A stretch of DNA of 64,000 nucleotides from JAAUUJ01 sp964392245. GTDB lineage: Bacteria; Cyanobacteriota; Cyanobacteriia; Thermostichales; Thermostichaceae. How positions within the stretch are numbered: the stretch's first letter is position 1; each line of letters begins with the position of its first letter. This document shows, piece after piece, positions 33,614-43,335 of the stretch. The notes under the pieces were generated by a model that searched no databases, had not been told where the DNA came from, and saw only the letters and a program-made list of their open reading frames with translations. The stretch spans positions 1-64,000 of the forward strand of contig CAYMOX010000013.1 in the NCBI GenBank assembly GCA_964392245.1, read 5' to 3'. A program made the position numbers and the translations under genes.

Positions 33614-34372
33614 ATGCAGATTGTCCAGCTTCCCGTTCTGACGGATAACTACGTTTACCTGCTGGTGGATGAAAACTCGCGAGCAGCAGCGGTGGTGGAT
33701 CCGGCGGTGGCGGAACCCGTCCTGGATTATCTGAATCGGCAGGATCTACACCTCACGGCAATTTTTAACACCCATCATCACCATGATCATGTGGGGGGCA
33801 ATCGCCAGCTGCTCCAGGCGTTTCCTGCGGCCATTGTCTACGGAGGCAGCCTGGATCGGGGACGGATCCCGGGACAAACCGTGGAACTGCAGGCGGGAAA
33901 TACAGTCCCGTTTGCGGGAGAAACCGCGCAGATCTTTTTCGTGCCAGGGCATACCCGCGCCCACATTGCCTACTACTTTGCAACAACCGGAGATCTGTTT
34001 TGTGGAGACACCCTGTTTGCGGGGGGGTGTGGACGACTGTTTGAGGGAACCCCGGAGCAAATGTTAAAGTCTCTCTCCCAGCTACGAGACCTGCCGGAAC
34101 CTACTAGGGTCTGGTGTGCCCATGAGTACACCCTGAACAATCTGCGCTTCGCCATCACTGTGGATCCCCAGAACCAGGATCTCCAAGCGCGTCTGCAGCA
34201 GGTGCAGCAAGCACGGCATCAGGGGCAAGCTACCGTTCCCTCTACCATTGGCACCGAAAAAGCCACCAACCCTTTTCTTCGCTGGGATCAGCCCGCACTG
34301 CAGGAAGCAGCTCAGATCCAAGATCCGGTTCGGGTTTTTGCCCGTATTCGTGGCAAGAAGGATCAGTTTTAA
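33614..34372 (+). CDS. gloB: Hydroxyacylglutathione hydrolase (glyoxalase II)
   Basis: Hydrolyses S-lactoylglutathione to D-lactate and glutathione, the second step of methylglyoxal detoxification. ATG at 33614, with GGTGAG upstream, gives MQIVQLPVLTDNYVYLL and 252 residues. The metallo-beta-lactamase metal motif THHHHDHVGGN is intact, as are VPGHTRAHIAYY, FCGDTLFAGGCGRLFEGT and HEYTLNNLRFA. The end NPFLRWDQPAL is the usual C-terminal substrate region. Glutathione synthetase is also in this window. Confidence 0.93.
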   Translation: MQIVQLPVLTDNYVYLLVDENSRAAAVVDPAVAEPVLDYLNRQDLHLTAIFNTHHHHDHVGGNRQLLQAFPAAIVYGGSLDRGRIPGQTVELQAGNTVPFAGETAQIFFVPGHTRAHIAYYFATTGDLFCGDTLFAGGCGRLFEGTPEQMLKSLSQLRDLPEPTRVWCAHEYTLNNLRFAITVDPQNQDLQARLQQVQQARHQGQATVPSTIGTEKATNPFLRWDQPALQEAAQIQDPVRVFARIRGKKDQF

Positions 34373-34389
34373 CTGTGGTTATTCACTTT

Positions 34390-34953
34390 ATGTCAAATGT
34401 GGCTGACAAGCAAATTCTATGGACACTGTCTGACCTGGACGGTCTACCTGAGAATGGCAACCGCTATGAAATTGTATCGGGAGAACTCCTTGTGACCCGT
34501 GCACCCCATTTGGATCACCAGGATGTGATTGGGTTGATCTATGCACAGCTGCTGGAGTGGTCTTTAGAGGATGGCTCGGGTAAACCCTATCTCTCTCCTG
34601 GTCTGATTTTTTCCCAAACTGATGCTGTTATTCCCGATCTGATCTGGGTAAGTCATCAGCGCCGTAAGCAATACCTCGATGAGGCTGGTCATCTTCTCGG
34701 TCCTCCCGAGTTAATTGTGGAGGTTCTTTCTCAAACAAATCAGGATCGGAAGCGAGATCAGGAAACAAAGTTAAAGCTTTATTCAGTACAGGGTGTTTCT
34801 GAGTATTGGATCGTTGACTCTCAACAACGCCAGATAGAAATCTATCAGCGTAATCAAGGCATTCTGGAGAAAGTTAAGACTCTGTTTCCTGCCGATCTTA
34901 TCTCAACTCCTCTACTTCCTGGATTTACATGTAAGATCAGCACCTGGATTTAA
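34390..34953 (+). CDS. Uma2 family endonuclease (DUF820)
   Basis: 187 residues from ATG 34390; a GTG at 34375 is an alternative start. Family motifs are NRYEIVSGELLVTRAPHLDHQ, AVIPDLIWVS, LIVEVLSQTNQDRKRDQETK and VSEYWIVDSQQRQIEIYQ, with the PD-(D/E)XK-like Asp, Glu and Lys in place. It is distant from the Uma2 gene at 20791, so it is not a recent duplicate. Role unknown. Confidence 0.85.
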   Translation: MSNVADKQILWTLSDLDGLPENGNRYEIVSGELLVTRAPHLDHQDVIGLIYAQLLEWSLEDGSGKPYLSPGLIFSQTDAVIPDLIWVSHQRRKQYLDEAGHLLGPPELIVEVLSQTNQDRKRDQETKLKLYSVQGVSEYWIVDSQQRQIEIYQRNQGILEKVKTLFPADLISTPLLPGFTCKISTWI

Positions 34954-34980
34954 TTCTACCGAGAAGTTGCAGAGGTTCAT

Positions 34981-35925
34981 TTAGTGTTGGGATGGTTGCA
35001 GGCGTTCATAGATCTCAACCCCCCCCAGAAGCAGTAGGGCGATACCAAGGGGAATCAGGTAGTAGATCAATCGAAAGATCAAAATGGTTCCTAAGATGAC
35101 TGGATTGGAGAGAAATGCAGACAAAAAGAAAATCATGATGGTCTCAAAGACCCCCAACCCTCCGGGAATTGTACTGATCATACCCGCCACCATGCTAATT
35201 ACATAGGCTCCAAAAAATTCAAGATAACTCAATTGAAAAGAGAAGGAAAATAAACTGTAGAGGGCGACTGCAGCAGCACCCCAATCAATCGCAAAAATCA
35301 AGATCTGGGCCAGGGCTATCTTCAGACTGGGAAAGTGAAAGATATAGCTACGAAACTGAATCGGAGTACTCGTCAGCCGACAGAGGACTAGATAAATAAC
35401 AGTGATCAGTACACAGATCCCTCCCAGAGGGCGGAGAGAGGAGAAGGGAATATTAAGCTCCTCTGGGATCGGTGATGAAGTTAACAATAAAGATAACCCC
35501 GCAACGGAGAAGAGTCCCACCCAGAGACTCAAGTTAGAGAAGAGAATCACCTGCGCGACCTGGCCTGCAGAAATACCCCAGGTGGAGTAGAGTCGGTATC
35601 TAAGAGCGCCTGCGGTCAGGAACGGAAAACCAACCGTGGGACTGATCGCATAGGTGATAAAGCCAGCGAGAGCGATCTTGGGAAAGGCCAATTCCGATTC
35701 GATATAGCGGAAGGAGATCAGGTCATAACAGGAGACGGCAGCGTAGCTGATCCAAGTCAGAAGGCACGCCTGGAGCAGCTGACTTCTCTGAATTCGTTCG
35801 ATGCCATCTAGTAAATCCTCAAAGTTATAACCTCTGAGTTCAATGGAAATAGACCAGAGGGCTAAACCGAAGATCACGGGTCCCAGGATCGAGGAGAGGA
35901 TCCGCGCCAGTGATTTGATCCTCAT
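34981..35925 (-). CDS. Lysylphosphatidylglycerol synthase/flippase-like (UPF0104) membrane protein
   Basis: 314 residues with about eight transmembrane helices (for example ILSSILGPVIFGLALWSISI, IALAQILIFAIDWGAAAVALY, LIYYLIPLGIALLLLGGVEIY). It has the family signature GMISTIPGGLGVFETIMI and an FPFLTAGALRYRLY loop. This is the membrane part of the MprF/UPF0104 group. The soluble aminoacyl-transferase domain is absent, so a lipid or isoprenoid flippase-like role is more likely than lysyl-PG synthesis. The codon mix is more AT-rich than neighbours. Confidence 0.8.
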   Translation of the reverse strand: MRIKSLARILSSILGPVIFGLALWSISIELRGYNFEDLLDGIERIQRSQLLQACLLTWISYAAVSCYDLISFRYIESELAFPKIALAGFITYAISPTVGFPFLTAGALRYRLYSTWGISAGQVAQVILFSNLSLWVGLFSVAGLSLLLTSSPIPEELNIPFSSLRPLGGICVLITVIYLVLCRLTSTPIQFRSYIFHFPSLKIALAQILIFAIDWGAAAVALYSLFSFSFQLSYLEFFGAYVISMVAGMISTIPGGLGVFETIMIFFLSAFLSNPVILGTILIFRLIYYLIPLGIALLLLGGVEIYERLQPSQH

Positions 35926-36293
35926 GAACCCTTAACCCTTACCGATTACTATTCCGGAACATGCTAACAGATCATCTTGCTTAGATTCTGCAGGTGATTA
36001 GGACTAAGGGATGAGAAAGCTATGGCTGTTACTTCATTGTCAAGAATAGGGCTGACTTGATCGGCTTTTAATAGCCTGGGATCAAACAAAACTTTGGGTT
36101 TGCCTTCCCAGGCATGAAGTTACTCAATTGTATTGACGTGGGTTGTATCGGTGTAAATTCCTCGGTTAGCAGGACCCGGATCAGCAACAAAGGGTTGCAA
36201 ATTGAGGCAATCTCGGAGCAGGACTTCAGAGAAGAAGTGATCTCCATAGAGAACTAATCACAGGAGGTATGACGATCCTTTCATCAACTCAAC
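35926..36293. other. Intergenic stretch with a possible broken reading frame
   Basis: The minus strand from about 36257 to 36039 reads YGDHFFSEVLLRDCLNLQPF, then ADPGPANRGIYTDTTHVNTIE, a stop, and LHAWEGKPKVLFDPRLL in the same frame. It looks like decayed coding sequence, but I cannot name the family with confidence. No promoter or RNA gene is recognised. It lies downstream of the acyl-CoA ligase gene. Confidence 0.35.
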
Positions 36294-39062
36294 TTAAAAG
36301 ATCAGCTCAGCCTGAACGATCCCTTCAGAGGGAATGGGAGTCAGCTGAAACCCGATCTTGCGGCAGACTTGTTGCATGGCTCCATTATCCAGCAGAATAT
36401 CCGCCCGGATCCGGTCCAGCTTTTCATCGCGGCCTATCTGAACCAGGCGGCGCAACAGCTCTGTACCGATCCCCTGTCCCTGCCAGTGATCATTCACCAG
36501 CATGCCAAACTCGGCCTCATTGACCCCATGAGCCTTACTGAGGCGACCTACCCCCAGGATCTGGTGGCACCCTTTGTCCGGATCCAGCCGATCCACCACT
36601 AGTGCAATCTCGCGGTCATAGTCGTTAAAGCAAATGCGCACCAGCCGCTCATGAGCCACCCGTTGATTAAGTTTGATCAGGTGGAAGTAGCGCAGGTAAA
36701 TGCTTTCCTCCGAGAGGGTTTGGTGAAACTGCACCAGCAACGGTTCATCCTCAGGCCGGATCGGGCGGATCATCACCTCCACCCCACTTTCAGTGGCCCA
36801 GGGAGACACATACTGAATCGGGTAAGGTCGGATCGCAGGTCGGGGTAGATCCTCTGCCGCCATTTCTGAAGGATGCAGGATCACGCGGGCATCCAGCGCC
36901 AGAAACCCATGCTCACCCACCTGTAGGGGATTGATATCAATCTCCTTGATCCAGGGATGCTCCACCACCAGCTGACTAAAGTGAACCAGCAACTGTTCCA
37001 GCTTGGCCAGATCCACCGCTGCCTGCCCCCGTACCCCTTTCAGGGCTTCATAAATGCGGGTTTGTTCCATGAGTCGCCGCGCCAGGGTGGTATTGAGGGG
37101 AGGCAGGGCCAGTGCCCGATCCTTAAAGACTTCCACCAGTTGGCCGCCACTGCCAAAGAGAAGCACCGGACCAAATTGCGGATCGACGCTGCTCCCCAGG
37201 ATCAGTTCATACCCCTTCATCCGGATCATGGGCTGAACTGTAACCCCCTGAAAGTGTTCCAGGCCCACTTTGTCAGTAACAGAAGCCAGGATCTGATCAT
37301 AAGCAGTCCGTACAGCCTCCGCATCCGATAGATTCAGCTTCACCCCCCCAACATCAGTCTTATGGGTAATCGTGTAGGAATTCAGCTTTAAGACCACGGG
37401 ATACCCGATTGCTTGGGCCGCCGCCACCGCTTCCTCGGCATTGGTGGCCACCTGGGTTGGCACTGTGGGGATCCCGTAGGCCGCCAGCACCTGTTTGGCC
37501 TCCCATTCCGTCAGGATGGTGCGCTGCGTCGCCTGTACCGTCTGGATTACCGCCGCTGCCTGCTCCCGATTCAGTTCCTGCTCCTCATCTTCTGAGGCCA
37601 GCACCGGAGTTTCATAAATGCCGCGCAGGTTGTAGCTGTACTGCCACATGTAGTTAAACACATGGGCCGCTGTATCTGGGTAGGGAAAGGTAAAGATATG
37701 GGCCTGGTTGAGGATCGCTTCCCCCTCAGCCACGCTCTGTCCCCCCATCCAGCTGGCCAGCATGGGGCGTGGGGCCTGCACCTTCCCTCGCTTGGAGCGC
37801 AGATAGTCCACCAGTTGTTGAGCGGTATCGGTAGGATCCGTCATGGCCTGAGGAGTAAGGACGATCAGCAGTCCGTCACTGTTGGGTTCCTCCAGCGCGA
37901 TCTCCATGGCCTGGGCATAGCGTTTGGGATCGGCGTCCCCAAGAATGTCAATGGGATTGGCATGACTCCAATGGGGCGGAAGCACCTGATTTAGGGCTGC
38001 GATCGTGTCCGCAGATAGGGGAGCCAGTTCACCGCCTTCACGGATCAGGGCATCGGTGGTGAGGACCCCCGGGCCACCTGCATTGGTGAGGATCGTCAGC
38101 CGTTTACCCCGAGGGCGGGGCTGTTTGGCCAACACCTCTGCCATATTAAAAAGATCATCAATGGTGTTGACTCGCAGCACACCACAGCGCCGAAAGGCTG
38201 CCGAGAGCACCTCATCACTACCCGCCAATGCACCGGTGTGGGAGGCTGCCGCTTGAGCTGCTGCTTCTGTCCGACCCGCATTGATTACAATGATCGGTTT
38301 GGTCAGGGCCACCTCGCGGGCAGCAGAGAGAAAGGAACGGGCCTGTCCCACCGATTCCATGTAGATGACAATGCTCTGGGTGTGAGGATCGTCCCCCAGG
38401 TAATCGATCAGATCCCCCCAGCCCACATCCAGCATGGAGCCGATGGAAATGAAGGCACTGAATCCCACATTCTCACGGAAACTCCAGTCCAGGATCGAGG
38501 TGCAGAGGGCTCCACTTTGACTGATAAAGCCCACATTTCCCGGACGGGCCATAGAACTGGCAAACGTGGCATTTAAACCGGAGTGGGGGTTCATCAATCC
38601 CAGGCAGTTGGGTCCAATGATCCGCATCTGACCGCGGCGAGCCTCCTGCAAGACCTGCTGCTCCAGAGCGATCCCCTCAGGTCCGGTTTCCTTAAATCCG
38701 GCAGAGATGATGATGGCCCCCTTGATACCGACATCCACACATTCACGGATCACCGCAGGGACCGTGGTGGCCGGGGTGACCACTACAGCCAGATCCACCG
38801 ACTCGGGAATACTGGCCACATCCGGATAAGCCTGGATCCCCAGAACACTATGCCGCTTGGGATTCACGGGATAAACAGTTCCCCCAAAGGGGCTACTGAT
38901 CAGGTTCCAGAGGATGGTGCGGCCCACACTCCCAGAACGTTCCGTGGCTCCGATCACGGCAACTGAACGGGGTACAAACAGAGGTTCCAGGGGGTGTCGC
39001 CGTGCTTGCAGAATATCGTGAGCTGGGTCCAGAGTAGAGGACTGGGCAGACAAGGTATGCAT
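36294..39062 (-). CDS. ADP-forming acetate-CoA ligase fused to GNAT acetyltransferase
   Basis: 922 residues. The alpha part (1-~460) has the CoA-binding Rossmann region SVAVIGATERSGSVGRTILWNL, the IIGPNCLGLMNP motif and the catalytic phospho-His loop ASHTGALAGSDEV. The beta part (~500-710) is an ATP-grasp (VVLKLNSYTITHKTDVGGVKLN; IDINPLQV). The C-terminal ~170 residues are a GNAT domain (GVEVMIRPIRPEDEPLLVQF; FGMLVNDHWQGQGIGTELL). The ligase would make acetate plus ATP from acetyl-CoA, ADP and phosphate. The GNAT part recalls the Pat lysine acetyltransferases. It lies 18 nt after adhE on the same strand, so it is part of the fermentation unit. Confidence 0.92.
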   Translation of the reverse strand: MHTLSAQSSTLDPAHDILQARRHPLEPLFVPRSVAVIGATERSGSVGRTILWNLISSPFGGTVYPVNPKRHSVLGIQAYPDVASIPESVDLAVVVTPATTVPAVIRECVDVGIKGAIIISAGFKETGPEGIALEQQVLQEARRGQMRIIGPNCLGLMNPHSGLNATFASSMARPGNVGFISQSGALCTSILDWSFRENVGFSAFISIGSMLDVGWGDLIDYLGDDPHTQSIVIYMESVGQARSFLSAAREVALTKPIIVINAGRTEAAAQAAASHTGALAGSDEVLSAAFRRCGVLRVNTIDDLFNMAEVLAKQPRPRGKRLTILTNAGGPGVLTTDALIREGGELAPLSADTIAALNQVLPPHWSHANPIDILGDADPKRYAQAMEIALEEPNSDGLLIVLTPQAMTDPTDTAQQLVDYLRSKRGKVQAPRPMLASWMGGQSVAEGEAILNQAHIFTFPYPDTAAHVFNYMWQYSYNLRGIYETPVLASEDEEQELNREQAAAVIQTVQATQRTILTEWEAKQVLAAYGIPTVPTQVATNAEEAVAAAQAIGYPVVLKLNSYTITHKTDVGGVKLNLSDAEAVRTAYDQILASVTDKVGLEHFQGVTVQPMIRMKGYELILGSSVDPQFGPVLLFGSGGQLVEVFKDRALALPPLNTTLARRLMEQTRIYEALKGVRGQAAVDLAKLEQLLVHFSQLVVEHPWIKEIDINPLQVGEHGFLALDARVILHPSEMAAEDLPRPAIRPYPIQYVSPWATESGVEVMIRPIRPEDEPLLVQFHQTLSEESIYLRYFHLIKLNQRVAHERLVRICFNDYDREIALVVDRLDPDKGCHQILGVGRLSKAHGVNEAEFGMLVNDHWQGQGIGTELLRRLVQIGRDEKLDRIRADILLDNGAMQQVCRKIGFQLTPIPSEGIVQAELIF

Positions 39063-39080
39063 AGCAAACTCACTGGCAAA

Positions 39081-41732
39081 CTACACAGCGACAATGGCTT
39101 CGGATTGGGTTGGAGGCTTGGGGTGAAAGAGGGTCGCGTCCACCCGGCACCCCTGGTAAGCCAGGACAAAGAGCTCCTTTAGATCCCGAATCAGAGGATA
39201 CCGCGGATTAGCGCCGGTGCACTGATCATCAAAGGCCTGATCCGCCAGGTCCTCCAGCCGTTCGAAAAAGATCTTATCTTCCTCGGAGAGCACTTCTTTA
39301 ATGCTCAGGGGAATATCCAGCTGCCGCTTCAGATTTTCCACAGCCTCCACCAGCCGTTCCACCTTCTCCTCTTCAGTGGTGCCCCCCAGGTGCAGATAAT
39401 CCGCAATCTGGGCATAGCGCTCCTTGGCATGGGGGAAATGGTACTGGGAGAAGATCGCCTGCTTAAAGGGGGCATCTGTGGCGTTATAGCGGATCACGTG
39501 GGAAATCAGCAGGGCATTGGCCAGACCATGGGGTACATGGAAACTGGATCCCAGCTTATGGGCCATGGAGTGACAGATGCCTAGAAACGCATTGGCAAAG
39601 GCCAGCCCAGCAATGGTGGCGGCGTAGTGCACCTTCTCCCGAGCTTCCGGATCCTGGGCCCCATTGGCATAAGAGCGAGGCAGGTAGGTCATGAGCAAAC
39701 CAATGGCCTCCAGCGCCAGTCCTTCTGTGAACTCCGTGGACATGACCGAGACATAGGCTTCCAGGGCATGAGTGAGCGCATCAATGCCACCGTAGGCCGT
39801 CAGTCGCTTGGGCATATGCAGCACCAGTTCCGGATCCACGATGGCCATGTTGGGGGTGAGCGAATAGTCCGCTAGCGGATACTTGATCCCGGCTTTCTCG
39901 TCGGTTACCACTGCAAAGGGGGTGACTTCTGATCCCGTTCCCGAGGTCGTGGGAATCGCCACCATCATGGCTCGCTGTCCCAGAGCGGGCAGATCGTAGA
40001 CTCGCTTGCGGATATCCATGAAGCGCATGGCCAGCCCTTCAAATTCGGTTTCCGGATGCTCGTACATCAGCCAGATGACCTTGGCCGCATCCATGGGAGA
40101 ACCACCCCCGAAGGCAATGAGCACATCCGGGTGAAAGCTGTTGCACTGTTCCAGTCCCTTATGGACGGTTGCCAGATCCGGATCCGGTTTCACATCATAG
40201 AAGATCTGGTGCTCGACCCCGATCTCATCCAGAACCGTGGTCACCTCCTTCAGCATCCCCATTTCAAAGAGGGGTTTATCGGTAATGATAAAGGCGCGCT
40301 TTTTGCCCCGCAGCTCCTGGAGTGCCACTGGCAGAGATCCATACTTGAAGTAGATCTTGGGGGGAATACGGAACCACTGCATGTTCTCCCGCCGTTCTGT
40401 AACGGTTTTCACATTGAGTAGATGCTGCGGCTGTACGTTCACAGAAACGGAGTTGCCCCCCCAGGTGCCACAGCCCAGGGTGAGGGAGGGATCGAGCTTG
40501 AAGTTGTAGAGATCTCCAATTGCTCCCTGGGAGGAGGGGGTATTGATCAGGACGCGGCCCACCTCCACGTGGTTTTCGAAGTAGGCAATGTCATCGCGGT
40601 TGGCGATCGCCGTGTAGAGAACTGCTGTATGCCCCCGCCCCCCGAAGGCCACCAGTTGCTGAGCTTTATTGACGGCATCCACGAAGTTATGGGCGCGGTA
40701 CATAGCCAGGATCGGGGAGAGCTTCTCGAAGGCCAGAGGTTCGAGTGTGGAGATCTCATCGGTTTCCCCGATCAACACTCGGGTGCCCTCCGGCACAGAG
40801 AACCCGGCCATCTCGGCAATGGCGGTGACCGGTTGACCCACAATTGCCGCATTCAGGCGACCATCCTTGAGGATCAGGCGGCGGATCCCGTCTTTTTCTT
40901 CGGGCGAGAGCAGGTGAGCACCCCGGTGGGCAAATTCCTGCTTCACCTGTTCATAGATGGGCTCATCCACAATCACCGATTGCTCGGAGGCGCAGATCAT
41001 GCCGTTATCAAAAGTCTTGCTCACAAGAATCGAACTCACGGCCATGCGAATATCGGCAGAACGATCGATCACCGCAGGTGTATTGCCAGCCCCTACGCCC
41101 AATGAGGGGTGTCCGGAAGAGTAGGCTGCCCGCACCATGCCCGGTCCTCCGGTGGCCAGGATCAGGCTGATGGCGGAGTGCTGCATCAGGGCTTGAGACA
41201 GCTCAATACTGGGAGTATCAATCCAACCGATGATGTGGGGGGGGGCCCCTGCCGCTACCGCTGCCTCCAGGACAATGCGGGCGGCTTCAATCGTGCAGCC
41301 CTTGGCGCGGGGGTGAGGAGAAAAAATGATGGCGTTTCGAGTTTTCAGGGCAATGAGTGATTTGAAGATAGCAGTCGAAGTAGGATTAGTCGTGGGGACA
41401 ATTCCGGCCAGAATCCCCACGGGCTCGGCAAACTTCTGAATCCCGTAATGCGGATCTGCCTCGATCAGGCCACAAGTTTTGCTGTTTTTGTACTTGTTGT
41501 AAATAATCTCTGAGGCAAAGTGGTTTTTAATCACCTTATCTTCGACGATCCCCATCCCGGTTTCTGCCACCGCCATCTTGGCCAGGGGAATACGTGCTGC
41601 ATTCGCGGCCTGCGCAGCCTGCTTGAAAATGTGATCAACTTGTGCCTGAGAATAGGTGGCAAATTGGGCTTGGGCGGTCTGGACGTTCTGGATCAGTTCT
41701 TCTAGTTCTGCGATTGTTGCGACGACTGTCAT
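39081..41732 (-). CDS. adhE: Bifunctional acetaldehyde-CoA/alcohol dehydrogenase
   Basis: 883 residues. It reduces acetyl-CoA to acetaldehyde and then ethanol, reoxidising two NADH. The N-terminal aldehyde dehydrogenase half has the catalytic Cys in FDNGMICASEQSVIV and IPTTNPTSTAIFKSLIALKTRN. The C-terminal iron-dependent ADH half has FGGGSPMDAAKVIWLMYEHP, TTSGTGSEVTPFAV and iron-ligand His residues in GGIDALTHALEAYVS and CHSMAHKLGSSFHVPHG. Both halves are complete. It precedes the ADP-forming ligase by 18 nt. This enzyme is patchily distributed in cyanobacteria and signals fermentative capacity. Confidence 0.97.
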   Translation of the reverse strand: MTVVATIAELEELIQNVQTAQAQFATYSQAQVDHIFKQAAQAANAARIPLAKMAVAETGMGIVEDKVIKNHFASEIIYNKYKNSKTCGLIEADPHYGIQKFAEPVGILAGIVPTTNPTSTAIFKSLIALKTRNAIIFSPHPRAKGCTIEAARIVLEAAVAAGAPPHIIGWIDTPSIELSQALMQHSAISLILATGGPGMVRAAYSSGHPSLGVGAGNTPAVIDRSADIRMAVSSILVSKTFDNGMICASEQSVIVDEPIYEQVKQEFAHRGAHLLSPEEKDGIRRLILKDGRLNAAIVGQPVTAIAEMAGFSVPEGTRVLIGETDEISTLEPLAFEKLSPILAMYRAHNFVDAVNKAQQLVAFGGRGHTAVLYTAIANRDDIAYFENHVEVGRVLINTPSSQGAIGDLYNFKLDPSLTLGCGTWGGNSVSVNVQPQHLLNVKTVTERRENMQWFRIPPKIYFKYGSLPVALQELRGKKRAFIITDKPLFEMGMLKEVTTVLDEIGVEHQIFYDVKPDPDLATVHKGLEQCNSFHPDVLIAFGGGSPMDAAKVIWLMYEHPETEFEGLAMRFMDIRKRVYDLPALGQRAMMVAIPTTSGTGSEVTPFAVVTDEKAGIKYPLADYSLTPNMAIVDPELVLHMPKRLTAYGGIDALTHALEAYVSVMSTEFTEGLALEAIGLLMTYLPRSYANGAQDPEAREKVHYAATIAGLAFANAFLGICHSMAHKLGSSFHVPHGLANALLISHVIRYNATDAPFKQAIFSQYHFPHAKERYAQIADYLHLGGTTEEEKVERLVEAVENLKRQLDIPLSIKEVLSEEDKIFFERLEDLADQAFDDQCTGANPRYPLIRDLKELFVLAYQGCRVDATLFHPKPPTQSEAIVAV

Positions 41733-42052
41733 AACCTATCTCCATCATGGTGGTTCTGGAATCCTGATACAAACAGATTTCCAGTGGGCGTTTGTCGACC
41801 AAAGCCCTTGATTCTCCTTGCCTCTGCTGTGATAGTAGGCTTAATTACTGGCCAACGCACACAGATTTAATAGTGTTGAAAGATTAGTGTGGCCTATGTG
41901 AATTGGCGATGGAAACAATGTGCAATTAAGTATTCCCAATTACAGGAATTGTAGGAATGGGCTTGTGATTTTAGGGATGGTATCGGTGCTCACAGTTTTC
42001 AAGGGTGAGACCAGGCTTCAAGTCAGGATGGATGATCTCAAGACATAAAGGC
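41733..42052. other. adhE upstream region
   Basis: 320 nt between adhE and osmC on the same strand. It probably carries an adhE promoter. It is AT-rich around 41840-41960. A loose palindromic patch ATTCCCAATTACAGGAATTGTAGGAAT occurs near 41930-41957, split here only by imperfect matches. I find no consensus NtcA or Fnr site. No gene is seen. Confidence 0.4.
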
Positions 42053-42478
42053 TCAGGGCATTGAACTGGATGCAGAGGAGGTTGGCAAACAAAGGCGGGT
42101 GACCACGGTGGGATGCTGGGTCAGAGTATTGTGAATCAGACAGGCATCTGCTGCCTTCATCAGTCCCTGTTGATGCCGTTGTTCCAGAGGGATAGGCACA
42201 TGAATCTGGACTTCGATCGGATCAAGGTAAATGGGGGCACTGGGAGTTTTCTGGGCGGTGACTGAGATCGATAATCCTTGGGTGTCCAGATCCCTGGCTT
42301 CTAGATACTTGACGGCATAAAACCCGATGCAACTGCCCAGAGAAGCAAGAAACCATTCGGGGGGAGTCATGCCCTCATCCTGGCCCCCATTGTCCAGGGG
42401 TTGATCCGTCAGAATCCGATGGCCACGGCTGGTAGCTTCAAATTTCACCTGGCCTTGATAGGTCACATCAACTTGCAT
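42053..42478 (-). CDS. OsmC/Ohr family protein
   Basis: 141 residues. The two family cysteines are present: FLASLGSCIGFYAVKYLEAR and AADACLIHNTLTQHP. EATSRGHRILTDQPLDNGG and MTPPEWF are also typical. OsmC-like proteins reduce organic peroxides through this Cys pair; the YhfA-like subgroup has less clear roles. It sits between pflA and adhE on the same strand, 33 nt after the pflA stop, so it is probably co-expressed with the anaerobic genes. Protection of oxygen-sensitive glycyl-radical metabolism is an inference. Confidence 0.83.
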   Translation of the reverse strand: MQVDVTYQGQVKFEATSRGHRILTDQPLDNGGQDEGMTPPEWFLASLGSCIGFYAVKYLEARDLDTQGLSISVTAQKTPSAPIYLDPIEVQIHVPIPLEQRHQQGLMKAADACLIHNTLTQHPTVVTRLCLPTSSASSSMP

Positions 42479-42511
42479 GGCGAGTTCCTTTTGCGAATCA
42501 AGATCCGTAGC

Positions 42512-43258
42512 TTAGCTATCACCCACCACCTGCAGTCCGCGGTTACGAAAGATGGCAGTGGTTTGACGGATTAGATCGGGTGACGGGGGTGGGGTGTCCT
42601 TGAGCAGATACTCCATGCCCAGTTGTTCCCATTTGTATTCACCCATTTTGTGAAAGGGTAGAACTTCCACCCGTTCCACGTTGCTGAGGGTGGCCACAAA
42701 GTCCGCCAATCCCTCCACATTGGCCACCGGATCCGAGAGACCTGGCACCAACACAAACCGAATCCAGGTGGGTTTCCGAATCTGATTCAGGAAACGAGCG
42801 GTCTCCAGAGTGGGTTGCAGATCCACATGAGTAATGCGGAAGTAGATCTCTGGATCAAAGGACTTGATATCCAGGAGCACCAGATCCACCTCCTCCAGCA
42901 CTGGACGGGACTGGGCCAGCGGTATGTAGCCGGAGGTATCGACTGCTGTGTGGATCCCCAGCTGCCGACAGCGATGGATCAGTTCCCCCGTAAATTCAGG
43001 TTGCAGCAGGGGTTCTCCCCCACTGACCGTTACCCCCCCATGACGCAGATAGGAGCGATAACGCTGGATCTCTGCCACCAGCTCATCAACACTCACCTCC
43101 CGCCCCCCCGTAAAGCTGCGGCAGTCAGGATTGTGGCAGTACAGGCACCGCAGCGGACATCCCTGGGTGAAGACCACGAAGCGAATTCCGGGGCCATCAA
43201 CAGTGCCGCAGGTCTCGACAGAATGGATCCGGCCTTGGGTACGGGTGGCAGGGGTCAT
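42512..43258 (-). CDS. pflA: Pyruvate formate-lyase activating enzyme
   Basis: ATG at 43258 gives MTPATRTQGRIHSVETCGTV and 248 residues. The radical-SAM cluster motif CPLRCLYCHNPDC is present (C-x3-C-x2-C), with GGVTVSGGEPLLQPEF downstream and the TVDGPGIRFVVF substrate region. It uses S-adenosylmethionine and a 4Fe-4S cluster to install the glycyl radical on PflB. It is the next gene after pflB (78 nt) on the same strand. Confidence 0.95.
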   Translation of the reverse strand: MTPATRTQGRIHSVETCGTVDGPGIRFVVFTQGCPLRCLYCHNPDCRSFTGGREVSVDELVAEIQRYRSYLRHGGVTVSGGEPLLQPEFTGELIHRCRQLGIHTAVDTSGYIPLAQSRPVLEEVDLVLLDIKSFDPEIYFRITHVDLQPTLETARFLNQIRKPTWIRFVLVPGLSDPVANVEGLADFVATLSNVERVEVLPFHKMGEYKWEQLGMEYLLKDTPPPSPDLIRQTTAIFRNRGLQVVGDS

Positions 43259-43335
43259 GGGTCTCCATTGAGAAAAGTTCAAAATCAGGATCAGGCCACA
43301 GGAGGATCCCACAGCCTGATCTCAAGAACAAGCGA

